Shown here: piece after piece, positions 28,557-39,869 of the stretch | Position numbering within the stretch: position 1 is the stretch's first letter | How the letters are laid out: each line of letters starts with the position of its first letter | Assembly (NCBI RefSeq): GCF_029525575.1 | Contig: NZ_JAPDIA010000009.1 | Location: 124,001 to 188,000 of the forward strand | Reading direction: 5' to 3' | Length of the DNA stretch: 64,000 nucleotides | DNA from: Cohnella rhizosphaerae | Lineage (GTDB): Bacteria; Bacillota; Bacilli; Paenibacillales; Paenibacillaceae | Position numbers and translations under genes: made by a program | The notes under the pieces: generated by a model | Database searches by the model: none | What the model was told of the DNA's origin: nothing | What the model saw: the letters and a program-made list of their open reading frames with translations, nothing else

Positions 28557-28617
28557 CGGGGCGTTGATCGATTCGAAAAGGCTCGGCCCGAATTCGAAGA
28601 TCGGACGAGAGGAGGTG

Positions 28618-28626
28618 ATGAATTAA
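28618..28626 (+). other. Two-codon ORF behind a perfect Shine-Dalgarno
   Basis: GAGGAGGTG directly precedes ATG AAT TAA. It lies in the gap between the permease and the heparinase-like gene. It may be a regulatory minimal ORF or chance. Confidence 0.25.
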
Positions 28627-28697
28627 AACCTTGTATTAGGATTGGATAACTTTATTTTGCGGCGACAATCTGAAGTGACGAAAGGAAGGGTTCATGG

Positions 28698-31600
28698 ATG
28701 GCGTGGAAATGGCTGCGCAGCAAGTCGATGCTCTCCGGACTGTTAGTGATGATGCTTCTCGTTTCGTCGATACCTGCAATACCCGTCGCCCGCGTGGGCA
28801 ACGCCCATGCGGATACGCCTTCGCTTCCGTACGCCGAGAACTTCGAGGATGGCACTGCGGCCGGATGGACCGTCGTCAATGGTCCCTGGACCGTCGTGAA
28901 CGATGACACCGAAGTTTATCGTTCCTCCGCCGCAAGTTCCATCGCGCGTACGGTTTACGGCCAACCAGACTGGGACAATTATGAGGCTACTGCGAGATTC
29001 AAGTTGAACGGCTGGGGCTCGACCCAGTTTCAGACCGTCGGCCTGGTGACCCGCTATACGGATACGAACAATTATTATCTGTTCACCTACGACCTTGGCG
29101 TGCTGAACATCAAGAAAAAGGTGGCCGGCGCGATGACGGTGCTCGCCAGCGTGCCGTATACGTTAAACGCCGGCACCTGGTACACGCTGAAGGCCGTGTC
29201 CGACCATTCGCGGCTGAAGCTGTCGATGAACGGAACGGAGATTTTATCCGCGATCGACACGGCCCTTTCCGCGGGCAAGCTGGGGCTTCTTACCGCATAC
29301 GGAGACGTCAGCTTCGACGATATCTCGATTCAGGAGACTCCGCCTCCGTCGGACGTGCAGGCGCCTACGGTTCCGACCGGTCTGACCGCGGCAGAGTCGC
29401 CGCCCGGACAGGTCAATCTCGCGTGGTCGGCTTCGACGGACGACGATGTCGTGGCGGGCTATGTCGTGCGCCGCGACGGCAGCGCCCTCGCCATGACGAC
29501 CTCGGCGAATTATACCGATACGCAAGTGAAGCCCGGCGTTGCTTACACGTATACTGTAAGCGCTTTCGATCCTTCGGGCAACCATTCGGCCGACGCCAAT
29601 CCGGTATCCCTCACGCTGGCGTCCTTCGTGAACGGCACATCGTTCCGCTCGGATCTCATCGGCGTCCATCCGCGGCTGATCGTCAATCCGGCCTCCGAGA
29701 GCGAATTGGCGCGGAGAAAGGAAGATGCCGACTACCAGACGTACTACGCCTCCATCATCGGCAAGGCCAACGGGTTCTCGAATACGGTCGACTGGTTCAC
29801 GTCGAGCTATGGCTCCGATTACGACTGGGAAGTCGTCTCTTTCCGCTTTCCGACCTTGGCGATGGCCTATTACTTGACGAAGGACGACGCGTACAAGACG
29901 AAGCTGAGGAGCTACGTGCTCGATGTCGTCAACCGGCCTTCCTGGGGCAACGAGTCCGTCGATTACGGCGGCTCGATGGGCAACGCCTGCGGGCTGATCG
30001 GCGTCGGATTCGCGTACGACTGGGGCTACGATGCCTTTAGCGAGAGCGAGCGCGCCCAGATCGCCTTAAAGCTGAAGCAGCAGTCGAAGAAGCTGTACGA
30101 CGAATTTTTCAATCATATGAGCGGCACGCTCGCTTATTGGAAAAGCGACTACCAGAACAATCACCGGCAATTCCGCATCGAGGGGCTGTTGACGGGGACG
30201 GCCGCCGTGCTCGGCGATGTCGGCGATCCGGCAGTCGCGACGATGTACGCATTCGCGGAGCAGGAGCTGGAGACGCTCCTGGACGAGATTGCGCCGGACG
30301 GCTCCCAGCACGAGGGAATGCAGTACATGTCCTTCGGCGACGAGCATATCGTCCGTTCCCTGACCACCTATGAATCCGTCACCGGCGACGGAAGCCTTTG
30401 GAACGAGTCCGTTCGGAACATGGGCTTGTTCAAGCTTTACGGTTACGGTCCGGGCTACAAGCGTCTTGCGCCGTATGCCGACGACTCCAACGGCACGGGG
30501 TATTTCAACAATTTTCTGTTCAAGGTCGCATCGAAATACGGGGACGCCAAGCTTCAGGCCGCGGCCAAGTCCGCTTATGCGGTCGATCCGAATTCGTTCG
30601 CCTGGGACGTATGGAATTTTCTCTACTATGACGACTCCCTCGTTCCGGACAGCACGCCTTACGAGCCCTGGCGATACTTCCCGGACCTCGAGATGGCGAA
30701 TTTTCGCACCGGTTGGGGAGCGAACGATCTGAGCGTATCGTTCAAAAGCGGTCCTTCGGGCGGACACAAGCTGAATGCGTGGAGAGACCGGATCAGTCCG
30801 GACGGCACTTATGTCAACGTCGGGCACGATCGGCCGGATGCGGGCAATCTGTATATCGAATTCGCCGGCAAGCGCTGGGCGGAATATCCGCCCTATGACA
30901 AGGTCGACCGCTGGACGAAGGACGTCAACTCGCTTCTGGTCGACGGTGTCGGACAATCGGGGGGAAGGCGCGATCGCCTTTTTCCAGCCGACTGCCGGCA
31001 TGCGGGACGACGCGCGCATTACCGAGTTTTTCGGCAGCCCGGGCTACGGCTTTACGACGGGGGGACCTGCATAACGCCTACCCGAACATGAGCAAGATGG
31101 ATCGCAATCTGCTGTTCGTCGACGACCGGTATGCCGTCGTGTTCGACGACCTGGCGTCAAGCGCCGGGGGAGCGCACGTATCAATTTTTGTACAACAGCA
31201 ACGGTACGTGGACCGGAGACGCGAGCGGCGGTTATCGGATTACGCAGGGTACGGACAGCATGCAGCTGTTCATGCTTCAGCCCGACGCCTTGACGGCGAC
31301 CGTGGGTCCGGCGCGCAAAGCGGAGATGGGCACGAATCTGAGCGTCAGCAATTCGGTGCCGTCGACGGCGACGAACTTCCTGGGCGTCTTCTACCCGAAG
31401 CTGAACGGCGAGGCGGATCTCGTCAAGCCGACGGTCGTCAAAGATGCAGAAGGCACGAAAATGACGGTGGCGCGAGCGGGCGGAAAAACGGACTACCTGT
31501 CGTTCCGCAGCGCGGGCACGGGCGCGATTAGGACCCCCTATGCAGACTCGAATGCCCGTTCGCTCGTGTATACGATGAACGGCACGAATCTGGCGAACGC

Positions 31601-32957
31601 GATGATGATTCAAGGGAACGCGTTGACGATTCCGAACCTGCGCTTCGCTTTCAGCCAGGCCGTCAATGCCCGCTACGCCAAGCAAGACGGCGGCTTTAAG
31701 CTGTGGGCGTCCAGTCCGCGGGATGCGGCTGCCGCGTCCGGTCAGGTGACGATAACCGGGCTGGCGCCCGATACGAATTATACGCTGACATGGAGCGACG
31801 GAACGACGGAGACGTCCGCTTCGTCCCATACCGGGCAGCTGACCTTGACGCTCGACCTCGCGCAAAGCGATCTGTCCGTATCGGTCGGCGGCCCGACGCC
31901 CGCCGATACGAGCGCCCCGACCGCGCCGCGCGGCTTGACGGCCGTGTCGACGGCCAGTTATTCGGTCGATTTGAACTGGACGGCGTCGAGCGACGATATC
32001 GGGGTCGGCAAATACGAGGTATACCGCAACTGCGTGCCGGTGGGCACGACGTACGGCACTTCGTATACCGATACGGGCCTCACGGCTTCCAGCCGGTATT
32101 TCTATTCGGTCGTCGCCTACGACCTGGCGGGCAACCGATCGGGCGGACTCGGGGCATGCCGGTCCGTCCCGCCTCCCGACGTGACGCCGCCGACCGTGCC
32201 GGGCGCGCCGACGGGCATGCAGACCGGCAAGTCGATCGTGCTGTCGTGGACGGCCGCGACCGACGACCGGAGCTTGAGCGGGTACAAGGTGTACCGGAAC
32301 GGCAGCGAGATCGCATCGGTCTCCGGTATTACGTATACGGACGGTACGATCGAATCGTCGACGTCTTATTCGTATACGGTCAAAGCCGTCGACGCCAGCG
32401 GCAATTTATCCGCGGCCAGCGCGCCGTTCACGGTCGCGACGCCGAATTTCGTGTCGTATTCGGATTTTGAGAGCGGCTCGGCGGGATGGACGGCGGTTAC
32501 CGGAACCTGGAGCGTGATCGCCGACGGCAGCGGCGTTTACAAGTCGGGCACGACTTTCGATAATTCGGCTGCGATCGGCAGCGATACGTGGACCGATTAT
32601 ACCGCGGAGACGCGCGTGAAGGTGAACGGCTGGACCTCGACCAATTCGCCGAACGCGGGCATACGCGTTCGGTTCGCGGACGCCAACAATTACTACTTTC
32701 TCGGCTACAAGAACAACGTTCTGACCATCTACAGAAGAGTGGCTGGCGCGAACGTCGCCAAAGCCTCGAAGCCGTTCACCCTTAATTTGGGCGAATGGTA
32801 TACGTTCAAAGCCGTCGTACAGGGGACGTCGCTCAAGCTGTACGTGAACGGCAGCCTGGAGCTGACCGCGACCGACGACAAGCTCGCGCAGGGCAAAGCA
32901 GGCGTCGACAGCCGGTTCGGCGATTCGCGGTTCGACGATTTTACCGTCACTCAATAA
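28698..32957 (+). CDS. Secreted heparinase II/III-like polysaccharide lyase, multidomain, frameshifted three times
   Basis: About 1,420 residues. Signal peptide (1-38), a concanavalin-like sheet domain (about 42-215), FN3 (about 220-310), an alpha/alpha-toroid lyase domain from VHPRLIVNPASESELARRK, with YQNNHRQFRIEG and DGSQHEGMQYMSFGDEH as catalytic-region motifs, then the beta-sandwich heparinase II/III domain (MANFRTGWGANDLSVSFKSG). Two further FN3 domains and a second concanavalin-like domain close the protein. It should cleave a uronic-acid polysaccharide outside the cell; which one is unknown. Breaks at G6 30959-30964, G6 31059-31064 and G5 31166-31170 each restore on dropping one G. 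Downstream of a permease pair that may import the products. Confidence 0.87.
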
Positions 32958-32970
32958 GGGGAGAAAGGAT

Positions 32971-34132
32971 GTGCTTGCTGGCATGAAGACAAGATCCCAT
33001 GGCAAAACGACCTATAAGGCGCTTGTGCTGGGCCTCGTCGCCGCGATGCTGATGTCCGCCCAGGCGAGCGCCTCGGACGCGACCGCGCCGACCGCGCCGT
33101 CCGGACTGACCGCCTACGAGATGGCTGCCGGTACCGTAGAGCTCGGCTGGAACGCATCCGAAGACGACACCGGCGTCGACCATTACGCCGTGTTCAGAGA
33201 CTGCTCGCAGATCGGTACGACTTCCGCGACGACATATACGGACACGGGCGTGCCCGCATCCGCCGACGGCTATTATTACGTGCTCGCCTACGACGCTGCG
33301 AACAACGATTCCGGCGGCAGCGGCGCCTGCGTGACGACGCTCGCCCCGGACGTGACGCCGCCGTCCGTGCCCGGCAGCGTCGCCGCAGCGCTGCAGGGGG
33401 AAGTCGGTCAGGCTGACGTGGGCGGCGTCTACGGACGATCGAAAAATGGCAGGGTACAAGGTGTACAGGGATAACGTACAGGTCGCAGTCGTAAGCGGGA
33501 CCCAATATACGGATACGAGCATCGATTCGTCGACGACGTATGCTTATACCGTAGCGGCTTACGATGACAGCGGCAACGTATCCGCGGTCAGCGCGCCGGT
33601 CACGATGACGACGCCGAATTACTTGCACTTCTCGAACTTCGAGAGCGGAGCTGGCGACTGGTCGGTCGTCACGGGTACCTGGAAGGTCGTTAACGACGGG
33701 AGCCGCGTCTACAATTCCGGTACGACCTTCGACAACTCTTCCGCCGTCGGCAGCGCCTCCTGGACCGATTACACCGTGGAGACGCGCGTGAAGGTGAACG
33801 GCTGGTCTTCCACCAATTCGCCGAATGCGGGCATTCGCCTCCGATTTGCCGACAAGGACAACTATTATTTTCTCGGCTACAAAAACGGCAGCTTGACCAT
33901 CTACCGACGGGTAGCCGGCGCCAATGTTGGATTGGGCAGCAAGGCGTATACGCTCCAGACCGGCGAATGGTATACGTTCAAAGCCGTCGTTCAGGGCACT
34001 TCGCTCAAGCTTTACGTGAACGGCACCCTGCAGGTGTCCGCGACGGACAACAAGCTCGCGGCCGGCAAGGCCGGCTTGGACAGCCGATTCGCAGATGCGC
34101 GGTACGACGATTTTGCCGTTTGGGACGGATAG
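32971..34132 (+). CDS. Secreted FN3-FN3-concanavalin-like protein, frameshifted
   Basis: Starts at GTG 32971 after AAGGGGAG; ATG 32983 is an alternative. A signal peptide ends MSAQASA. Two FN3 domains follow (TAPTAPSGLTAYEMAAGTVE, and MAGYKVYRDNVQVAVVSGTQ), then a sheet domain (FESGAGDWSVVTGTWKVVND). This is nearly the same as the C-terminal third of the upstream lyase, including the shared strand VVQGTSLKLYVNG. The G5 run at 33396-33400 breaks the frame; dropping one G gives LQGKSVRLTWAASTDD. No catalytic domain is seen, so it is probably a carbohydrate-binding or cell-surface accessory protein that arose by partial duplication. Confidence 0.82.
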
Positions 34133-34140
34133 CGGTTCTG

Positions 34141-34172
34141 GATGCCGGCGCAGCGCGCCGGCATCTTTTTTT
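34141..34172 (+). terminator. Intrinsic terminator
   Basis: GATGCCGGCGC-AGC-GCGCCGGCATC, an 11-bp perfect stem, then seven T. It ends the FN3 gene. Confidence 0.95.
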
Positions 34173-34174
34173 AG

Positions 34175-35040
34175 CGCCGATCAGACGACGCTCCGCCAGA
34201 AGTCCCAGCCGAGACTACTTTGTACCGCCGATCAGACGACGCTCCGCCAGAAGTCCCAGCCGAGACTACTTTATTCCGCCGACGAGACTACGCTTCGCAA
34301 GAAGTCCCAGTTGGGACTTCTTTGTACCGCCGATCAGACCACGCTTCGCAAGAAGTCCCAGCCGAGACTACTTTATCCCGCTTGCCAGACGACGCTTCGC
34401 AAGAAGTTCTAGCCGAGACTACTTTGTCTCGCCGATCAGAAGACGCCTCCAGAAGTCTCGACGGAGACTTCTTTGTTCCGCCGACCAGACGACGCTTCGC
34501 AAGAAGTCCCAGCTGAGACTACTTTGTCCCGCCTGCCAGACGACGCTTCGCAAGAAGTTCCAGCCGAGACTACTTTGTCCCGCCGATCAGACGACGCTCC
34601 GGCAGAAGTCCCAGCCGGGACTACTTTGTCTCGCCGATCAGACGACGCTTCGCAAGAAGTCCTAGCCGAGACTACTTTGTACCGCCGATCATACCACGCT
34701 TCGCAAGAAGTCCTAGCCGAGACTACTTTGTCCCGCCGATCAGACGACGCTCTGCAAGAAGTCTCGACGGAGACTTCTTTGTCCCGCCTGCCAGACGACG
34801 CTCCGCAAGAAGTCCCAGCCGAGACTACTTTGTCCCGCCGATCAGACGACGCTTCGCAAGAAGTCCCAGCCGGGACTTCTTTGTCCTGCTGACCAGACGA
34901 CGCTTCGCAAGAAGTCCCAGCCAAGACTACTTTGTACCGCCGATCAGACGACGCTCCGCAAGAAGTCCCAGCCGGGACTTCTTTGTCCTGCTGACCAGAC
35001 GACGCTCCGCAAGAAGTCCCACCTGAGACTACTTTGTCCA
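34175..35040. repeat. Tandem array A: about 17 units of 51 bp with terminator-like hairpins
   Basis: Units open CGCCGATCAGACGACGCT and recur every 51 bp (for example 34176, 34227, 34278), with one unit slightly short near 34440. Each holds an inverted repeat followed by TTTGT. Perfect versions are GAAGTCCCAGCCGGGACTTC, GAAGTCTCGACGGAGACTTC and GAAGTCCCAGTTGGGACTTC. Both stem sides change together between the first two. No ribosome site or start precedes any open frame, so I treat it as non-coding. Confidence 0.93.
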
Positions 35041-35063
35041 CAGGTTAGAACGTATAAAAATCC

Positions 35064-35501
35064 GGCAGGTAAAGCTGTACAGCGTCTCTTCGGCTCGGAA
35101 CCCGCCGCAGTGTCGGCAGGTAACGCTGTACAGCGCCTCATCGGCTCGGAACCCGCCGCAGTGCGTGCAGGTAAAGCTGTACAGCGCCTCATCGGCTCGG
35201 AACCCGCCGCAGTGCGTGCAGGTAACGCTGTACAGCGCCTCTTCGGCTCGGAACCCGCCACAGTGCCGGCAGGTAAAGCTGTACAGCGCCTCTTCAGCTC
35301 GGAACCCGCCGCAGTGTCGGCAGGTAACGCTGTACAGCGCCTCTTCGGCTCGGAACCCGCCGCAGTGCCGGCAGGTAACGCTGTACAGCGCCTCTTCGGC
35401 TCGGAACCCGCCGCAGTGCCGGCAGGTAACGCTGTACAGCGCCTCTTCGGCTCGGAACCCGCCGCAGTGCCGGCAGGTAACGCTGTACAGCGCCTCTTAG
35501 G
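35064..35501. repeat. Tandem array B: 8 full and 1 partial units of 51 bp
   Basis: GGCAGGTAACGCTGTACAGC recurs at 35064, 35115, 35166, 35217, 35268 and so on, exactly 51 bp apart. Most units carry CGCTGTACAGCG, a 12-bp perfect palindrome. The sequence is unrelated to array A, which ends about 25 bp upstream, although the period is the same. Confidence 0.93.
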
Positions 35502-35657
35502 ATCAGACTATGATGGTTTTCTCTTCATGTGCGATCGTACGGAAAATATGCGCGATATTACATAAATAGATGAAATTGGTTGTTTGGAAATCGGTGGCAT
35601 GTTAGATTATCGTTGCTTCTATTCAAATCCATTCCATATCGAATCGAGAGGACGTGT

Positions 35658-36489
35658 ATGATGAAATTTCGCAAATGGTTAATGGGAGCTTTGGTGGCGG
35701 CGGCGACGCTTCCTGCCGCGACGGCCAGCGCCGCGACAGGCGCGTCCGTGACCAACGTCACGGCTAATTCGCTGCAGCTGAACTGGACGCTTCAGCCCGG
35801 CGAAGGCGTCGTGACCGTCTACCAGAACGGCAGCTATCTGACGACCTACGCGGGCAACGGCATGATCGTCAACGGACTGACGCCGTGCACCGCCTACACG
35901 TTCACCGTTGCCGGCGGCAGCGGGTACGGAACGACTTCGGCCGCGGCCACCACGCTTGGCTGCGCGCCGGCTCCGACGGCGCCTTCGATCGCGTATACCA
36001 GCACATATTCATCGGTCAATCTATCTTGGACCGCCTCCAATGCCGTAAGCTACGAAGTGTACAGAGACAATGTGCTGCTCGGCACTACGAGCGGCACCTC
36101 GTATACGTTCGGCGGTACGCCGAGCCGAGCCTACGCGGTCCGGATCGTCGCGCTGAACAGCACGGGTCAATCGGCATCCGCCTCGATTACCGCGACCACC
36201 CAAGCCTTCTCGGGGACGTGGACGAGCGCGTTGGCGTCCGGGAATATTCGCGTCGGGGGGCGCCTGGACCAATACGAGTTCGGTCTACGGCACGTCCATG
36301 AACATGACGCTGTATCGCGTCACGTCGGCCGGAGACGTCTATGTCGGCAGCAACTCCGCCTACATCGGCCCGGGTCAGACGGTCGGCGGGTGGTACAATC
36401 TTGCGAGCAGCCAGCCTTCCGGCACGTACAAGGTCGTATTGACTTCCGATTACGCGATCACGTCGGGCGCCACGCTCGGCACGTACTAG
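35658..36489 (+). CDS. Secreted FN3 protein, frameshifted
   Basis: Starts at ATG 35658 after GAGAGGA; a second ATG follows at once. A signal peptide ends TASA, then two short FN3 domains (SVTNVTANSLQLNWTL and SIAYTSTYSSVNLSWTASNA). A C-terminal beta domain follows (MTLYRVTSAGDVYVGSNSAY). The G6 run at 36255-36260 breaks the frame; dropping one G gives NIRVGGAWTNTSSVYGTSMN. About 277 residues. Probably a surface or matrix protein; no enzyme motif is seen. Confidence 0.78.
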
Positions 36490-36516
36490 TCATTTCGGAG
36501 TCTGCCAGCTTCGCGG

Positions 36517-36560
36517 AACGGCCTTTGTCCTGAACGTTAAGGACGAAGGCCGTTTTATTT
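36517..36560 (+). terminator. Intrinsic terminator between convergent genes
   Basis: AACGGCCTTTGTCCT pairs with AGGACGAAGGCCGTT around GAACGTTA, then TTTATTTT. It separates the FN3 gene from the convergent response regulator. Confidence 0.9.
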
Positions 36561-36572
36561 TCTTGGAATCGG

Positions 36573-38210
36573 TCAGGAGGACTTGTGCCGGTAGTCTTGC
36601 GGCGTCAGCCCGTAGTGCTCCTTGAACAGCTTGATGAAATACTGCGGCTTGTGGTAGCCGATCGCCGAAGCGACGTCGCTGACCTTGAGCTCGGGCTGCT
36701 CCAGCAGCAGCTCGCGCGCCCGCTGCATGCGCGCGCGGTACAGATAATCGCTAATGTTTTCGCTCATCTTGCTCTTGAACAGCGACGACAGGTATGCCGG
36801 ATGCAGGCCGACATGGTCCGCCGCCGATTGGAGCGTGGCATCGGCGAGCCGTTCCGCGACGAAATGCTGCACCTTGCGGATGAGCGCGGCCTGCTCGTTG
36901 TTCCATTCGCTCTTGGTCATCTCCTGCAGCCGTTCGAGCGTTTGCGCGACCCAGTCCTGGAGCTGGCGCATCTGACGGAACCGGCCGGCGTCGCCGGGCT
37001 TGTCGGGCTCGGACGGGAGGACGTCGTGGAGGCTGAGTCCGTTTTTGTGGGCGAAAAAGCTGAAAGCCCCCATCGCGTGATAATAAAGCTCGAGCAGCGT
37101 CTCCCGCGATTCCATCCCCTTGTCGGCGACCTCCTGGAAGACCGTGTCCCACTTCGAGCGAATCGCGTCCCACTGGCCGATCTCGGACAGCTGGATGAAC
37201 GTCGGCGACTCGTACAGGCTGTGAATGCGGTAAGGCATCTCGCGCGCGGCGGCGTCCTGCAGCCGGATGAGCAGATCCGTCCCGCCGCCGAGCTGGCGGG
37301 CGAATACGGCCAGCGAATCCCGGTACATGCCGCGCAGCCCGCGCGACATGACCTGCCAATCGCTCAGGACGACCGAGATGCTGCTCTTGAGAAATTGCCG
37401 GACGTGCTGCTGCAGCCGCGACGCCAAATGCTCGAACGACTGCTGCCGGGCGCGTTCGGGCTCGGGGTCCTGCGCCAGCCACGTCTCCTCCCGGACTTTG
37501 AGAATGAACACCTCGTAATCGTAGGCATCGCGGCCGTGCCAGATCTGGAACAGATCCGAGAACGTCTCTTCCGCGATGTTGGCGACGGCAGAGGCGAGCA
37601 GGGACTGGTCCCGCCAGTTCAGCTCCTCCGCGGACGACTCGATGCGCACCAGGCACATCGCGGCCAGGTCCTCCGGGCGAAACGGCAACTGGTAATAGGC
37701 CAGCTTCTCCTCCAGCAGCTCCGGCGGCAGCTTCCGCCCCTGCAGCAGATCCGTCAGCAGCTTCTCCCTGAACAGCGGCATGTGCTCGCGAACCAAGTCC
37801 ATCGCTTTCCGCTGCCTGCCGCGTTCGTCCCACTCGAGACGAAGGGCCTCCGTCAGCCGGCGGACCGTGCCGGCCAGCTCCTCGTGATCGACCGGCTTGA
37901 GCAGGTAGCCGTCGACCTGCTGCCGGATCGCCTCCTGCGCATAATCCCATTCCCCGTACCCGGACAGCAGAATGCTTTTAAAGTGCTTGTCGTATTTTTT
38001 GAGCTGCTGGATCAACTCCAGGCCGGAGATGCCGGGCATGCGGATGTCGGTAAGGACGATGTCTACGGGGCAGGTCTTGCAAAATTCAAGCGCCTCTTCG
38101 CCGGAAAACGCCTTGTGCACCTTGCCGATCCCCAGCTCCTGCCAGGACATATTGCGCTCGAGGCTGTCCACGAGGTGAGCGTGGTCGTCGACGATGAGCA
38201 GTTCGTACAT
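36573..38210 (-). CDS. YesN-type response regulator with AraC output domain
   Basis: 545 residues. Receiver domain (1-125) with acidic pocket VDDH, phospho-acceptor Asp in VDIVLTDIRMPG and Lys in YLLKPVD. A long helical middle region follows, then a C-terminal AraC double HTH (about 445-545: LQSAADHVGLHPAYLSSLFK, DVASAIGYHKPQYFIKLFKE). It acts downstream of a YesM-type histidine kinase and activates sugar operons. No kinase is adjacent; the only one in the window lies 14 kb away (52018-53744). It follows the GH31 gene on the same strand. Confidence 0.93.
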   Translation of the reverse strand: MYELLIVDDHAHLVDSLERNMSWQELGIGKVHKAFSGEEALEFCKTCPVDIVLTDIRMPGISGLELIQQLKKYDKHFKSILLSGYGEWDYAQEAIRQQVDGYLLKPVDHEELAGTVRRLTEALRLEWDERGRQRKAMDLVREHMPLFREKLLTDLLQGRKLPPELLEEKLAYYQLPFRPEDLAAMCLVRIESSAEELNWRDQSLLASAVANIAEETFSDLFQIWHGRDAYDYEVFILKVREETWLAQDPEPERARQQSFEHLASRLQQHVRQFLKSSISVVLSDWQVMSRGLRGMYRDSLAVFARQLGGGTDLLIRLQDAAAREMPYRIHSLYESPTFIQLSEIGQWDAIRSKWDTVFQEVADKGMESRETLLELYYHAMGAFSFFAHKNGLSLHDVLPSEPDKPGDAGRFRQMRQLQDWVAQTLERLQEMTKSEWNNEQAALIRKVQHFVAERLADATLQSAADHVGLHPAYLSSLFKSKMSENISDYLYRARMQRARELLLEQPELKVSDVASAIGYHKPQYFIKLFKEHYGLTPQDYRHKSS

Positions 38211-38296
38211 GCAGGCTCCCCCCCATGGTTCGATTCCTTGCGATTTATTGCGGTTCGTTGCGACCCGTTATGGTGCATCCCGGTTCATGGCGAATG

Positions 38297-38328
38297 TACG
38301 GTTCATTGCAAATTTACGGTTCATTGCA
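38297..38328. repeat. Short direct repeats upstream of the response regulator gene
   Basis: TACGGTTCATTGCA occurs twice 18 bp apart, with degenerate versions (GGTTCATGGCGA, GGTTCGTTGCGA) just before. It lies in the 123-bp gap between the GH31 and regulator genes. Confidence 0.55.
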
Positions 38329-38333
38329 TACGC

Positions 38334-39869
38334 CTATTGCTTACGATACCACGGCAGCCGCGAGAGCGGCGCTTCAACTTCAAGCGCGGCGGGACCTTCG
38401 ACGAGGCTGCCGTCATCGCCCAGCCAACGGCCTTCGGGGAAATGAACGACCCTGGCCGTCTGTCCCTTGACGACGACCGGCGCGACGAGCAGGTCCGAGC
38501 CCAGCAGGAACTGATCCTGCACGAGCGCGTAGCCTTGGCCCGGATGCTCGAATTCCAGGCTGCGCAGCATCGGGAGACCATCGACTGCCGCTTGGCGGGC
38601 GAGCGCGAGCAGTTCCTCGCCGAGCTCGGTGCGCAGCCGCACGGCATCCAGGCACCAGGCCAGCTCGTCGCCGCTCAGCACGCGCCAGGGCGCCATGGAG
38701 AACTGCATGACCGGAAACAGCGCGGCGCACTGGGCATACCGGACGAACAGCTCGCTGTCGAAGCGAAAATCGGGGGCGTTGATGTCGCCGTCCATGCCGC
38801 CGCCGATCATGTCGGGACAGTTGAACGCGTAGCCGAGCAGCCCCTGCGCGATGGCGTTCGGGATCAGGCCGCCGAGCCCGCTCGCGTCCCACGTGTGCGT
38901 CTTGTCCCGCTGGCGCTGGATAAGCGCCTGCCCGCCGAGCTTCCAGCACATGCGCAGCTCGACGAGCGAGTAGCCGACGCCAAGCGATGCGTAAGCCTCG
39001 CAGTCCTCGAGCTGGCGCAGCGGACGCGACCACGCGACGGGCTGCGTCACGTCGGGCGTACCCGGCACGATCGGCTCGCCCGCGTCGAGCTTGAAGCCGT
39101 CGACGCCGTAGTCCGCGATCAGCCGGTCCATCTGCCGCCTGAACCAGGCCGCGCCTTCCGCCTTCGTATAGTCGACGACGGCGCTGTAGCCGTTCCACCA
39201 CTGGCGAAGCACGGGCGCTCCGTCTGCGCCGGTCATGAGCAGCCCGCCGCTTCGAAGCGCCTTGAAGATCGTGCAATCCGCGCTCACATAGGGGCACATC
39301 CACAGCATCACCTTGAAGCCCAGGCGATGCAGTTCGGCCACCATGGCAGCCGGATCGGGGAACCGGTGTTTGTCGAAATCCCACATGCCGTAGTCCTTCA
39401 TCCAGTTGTCGTCGACGATGAGAATGCCAGGCGGCAGCCCGTTCGCCAGGATCGCTTCCGCGTAGCGGATGATCTTGTCCTGCGTGGGCGCGTAGAACAT
39501 CTCGATCCAGGTGCAGTACTGCGGCGCCGTGAAGGCGAGCGCGTCGGGGATGTGGCCCGACGGCGGAAAGTGAGCGCTGCTGGCATGCATGTATGCGCCT
39601 TTGAGCGAACCATGCCCTTCTTCCAGGATAACCTTGCCTGCGCCGGGCGAGACGGACAGCCCTTCCTCGTCCGCGCGGAAGACGAACGGCTCCTCGCTCC
39701 AGATGTATCGGCCCCGGCTGGACAGCAGCAGGGGAGAGGCCTGATTATCGTCTGTCATGCGCAGATCTCTCGTATGGACCGTTTGTCCAAAGGGCATCGC
39801 GCTGCCTTCGTTGATAACGCCGCCCCACCAATATTCGCCGGGCAGCCTGGCGATCGATATGTCGGTCAT
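38334..39869 (-). CDS. Glycoside hydrolase family 31 (alpha-glucosidase/alpha-xylosidase type)
   Basis: 511 residues of the GH31 TIM barrel: LPPGILIVDDNWMKDYGMWD, FKVMLWMCPYVSAD, nucleophile Asp in VDGFKLDAGEP, and AFNCPDMIGGGMDGD with the acid/base region. The N-terminal beta domain is short and there is no signal peptide, so it should act inside the cell on imported oligosaccharides. The start is ATG 39869 after AAGGAG. Divergent from the ABC operon at 40114, which it probably serves. Confidence 0.93.
   Translation of the reverse strand: MTDISIARLPGEYWWGGVINEGSAMPFGQTVHTRDLRMTDDNQASPLLLSSRGRYIWSEEPFVFRADEEGLSVSPGAGKVILEEGHGSLKGAYMHASSAHFPPSGHIPDALAFTAPQYCTWIEMFYAPTQDKIIRYAEAILANGLPPGILIVDDNWMKDYGMWDFDKHRFPDPAAMVAELHRLGFKVMLWMCPYVSADCTIFKALRSGGLLMTGADGAPVLRQWWNGYSAVVDYTKAEGAAWFRRQMDRLIADYGVDGFKLDAGEPIVPGTPDVTQPVAWSRPLRQLEDCEAYASLGVGYSLVELRMCWKLGGQALIQRQRDKTHTWDASGLGGLIPNAIAQGLLGYAFNCPDMIGGGMDGDINAPDFRFDSELFVRYAQCAALFPVMQFSMAPWRVLSGDELAWCLDAVRLRTELGEELLALARQAAVDGLPMLRSLEFEHPGQGYALVQDQFLLGSDLLVAPVVVKGQTARVVHFPEGRWLGDDGSLVEGPAALEVEAPLSRLPWYRKQ

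Noticed and set aside
34173..35565. 17-residue repeat proteins encoded by arrays A and B
   Set aside because: 51 bp keeps any frame open, but several frames on both strands are open, with no start signals or signal peptides.
38211..38333. Possible small gene between the regulator and GH31
   Set aside because: Only degenerate GGTTCATTGC direct repeats are seen; no start with a ribosome site.
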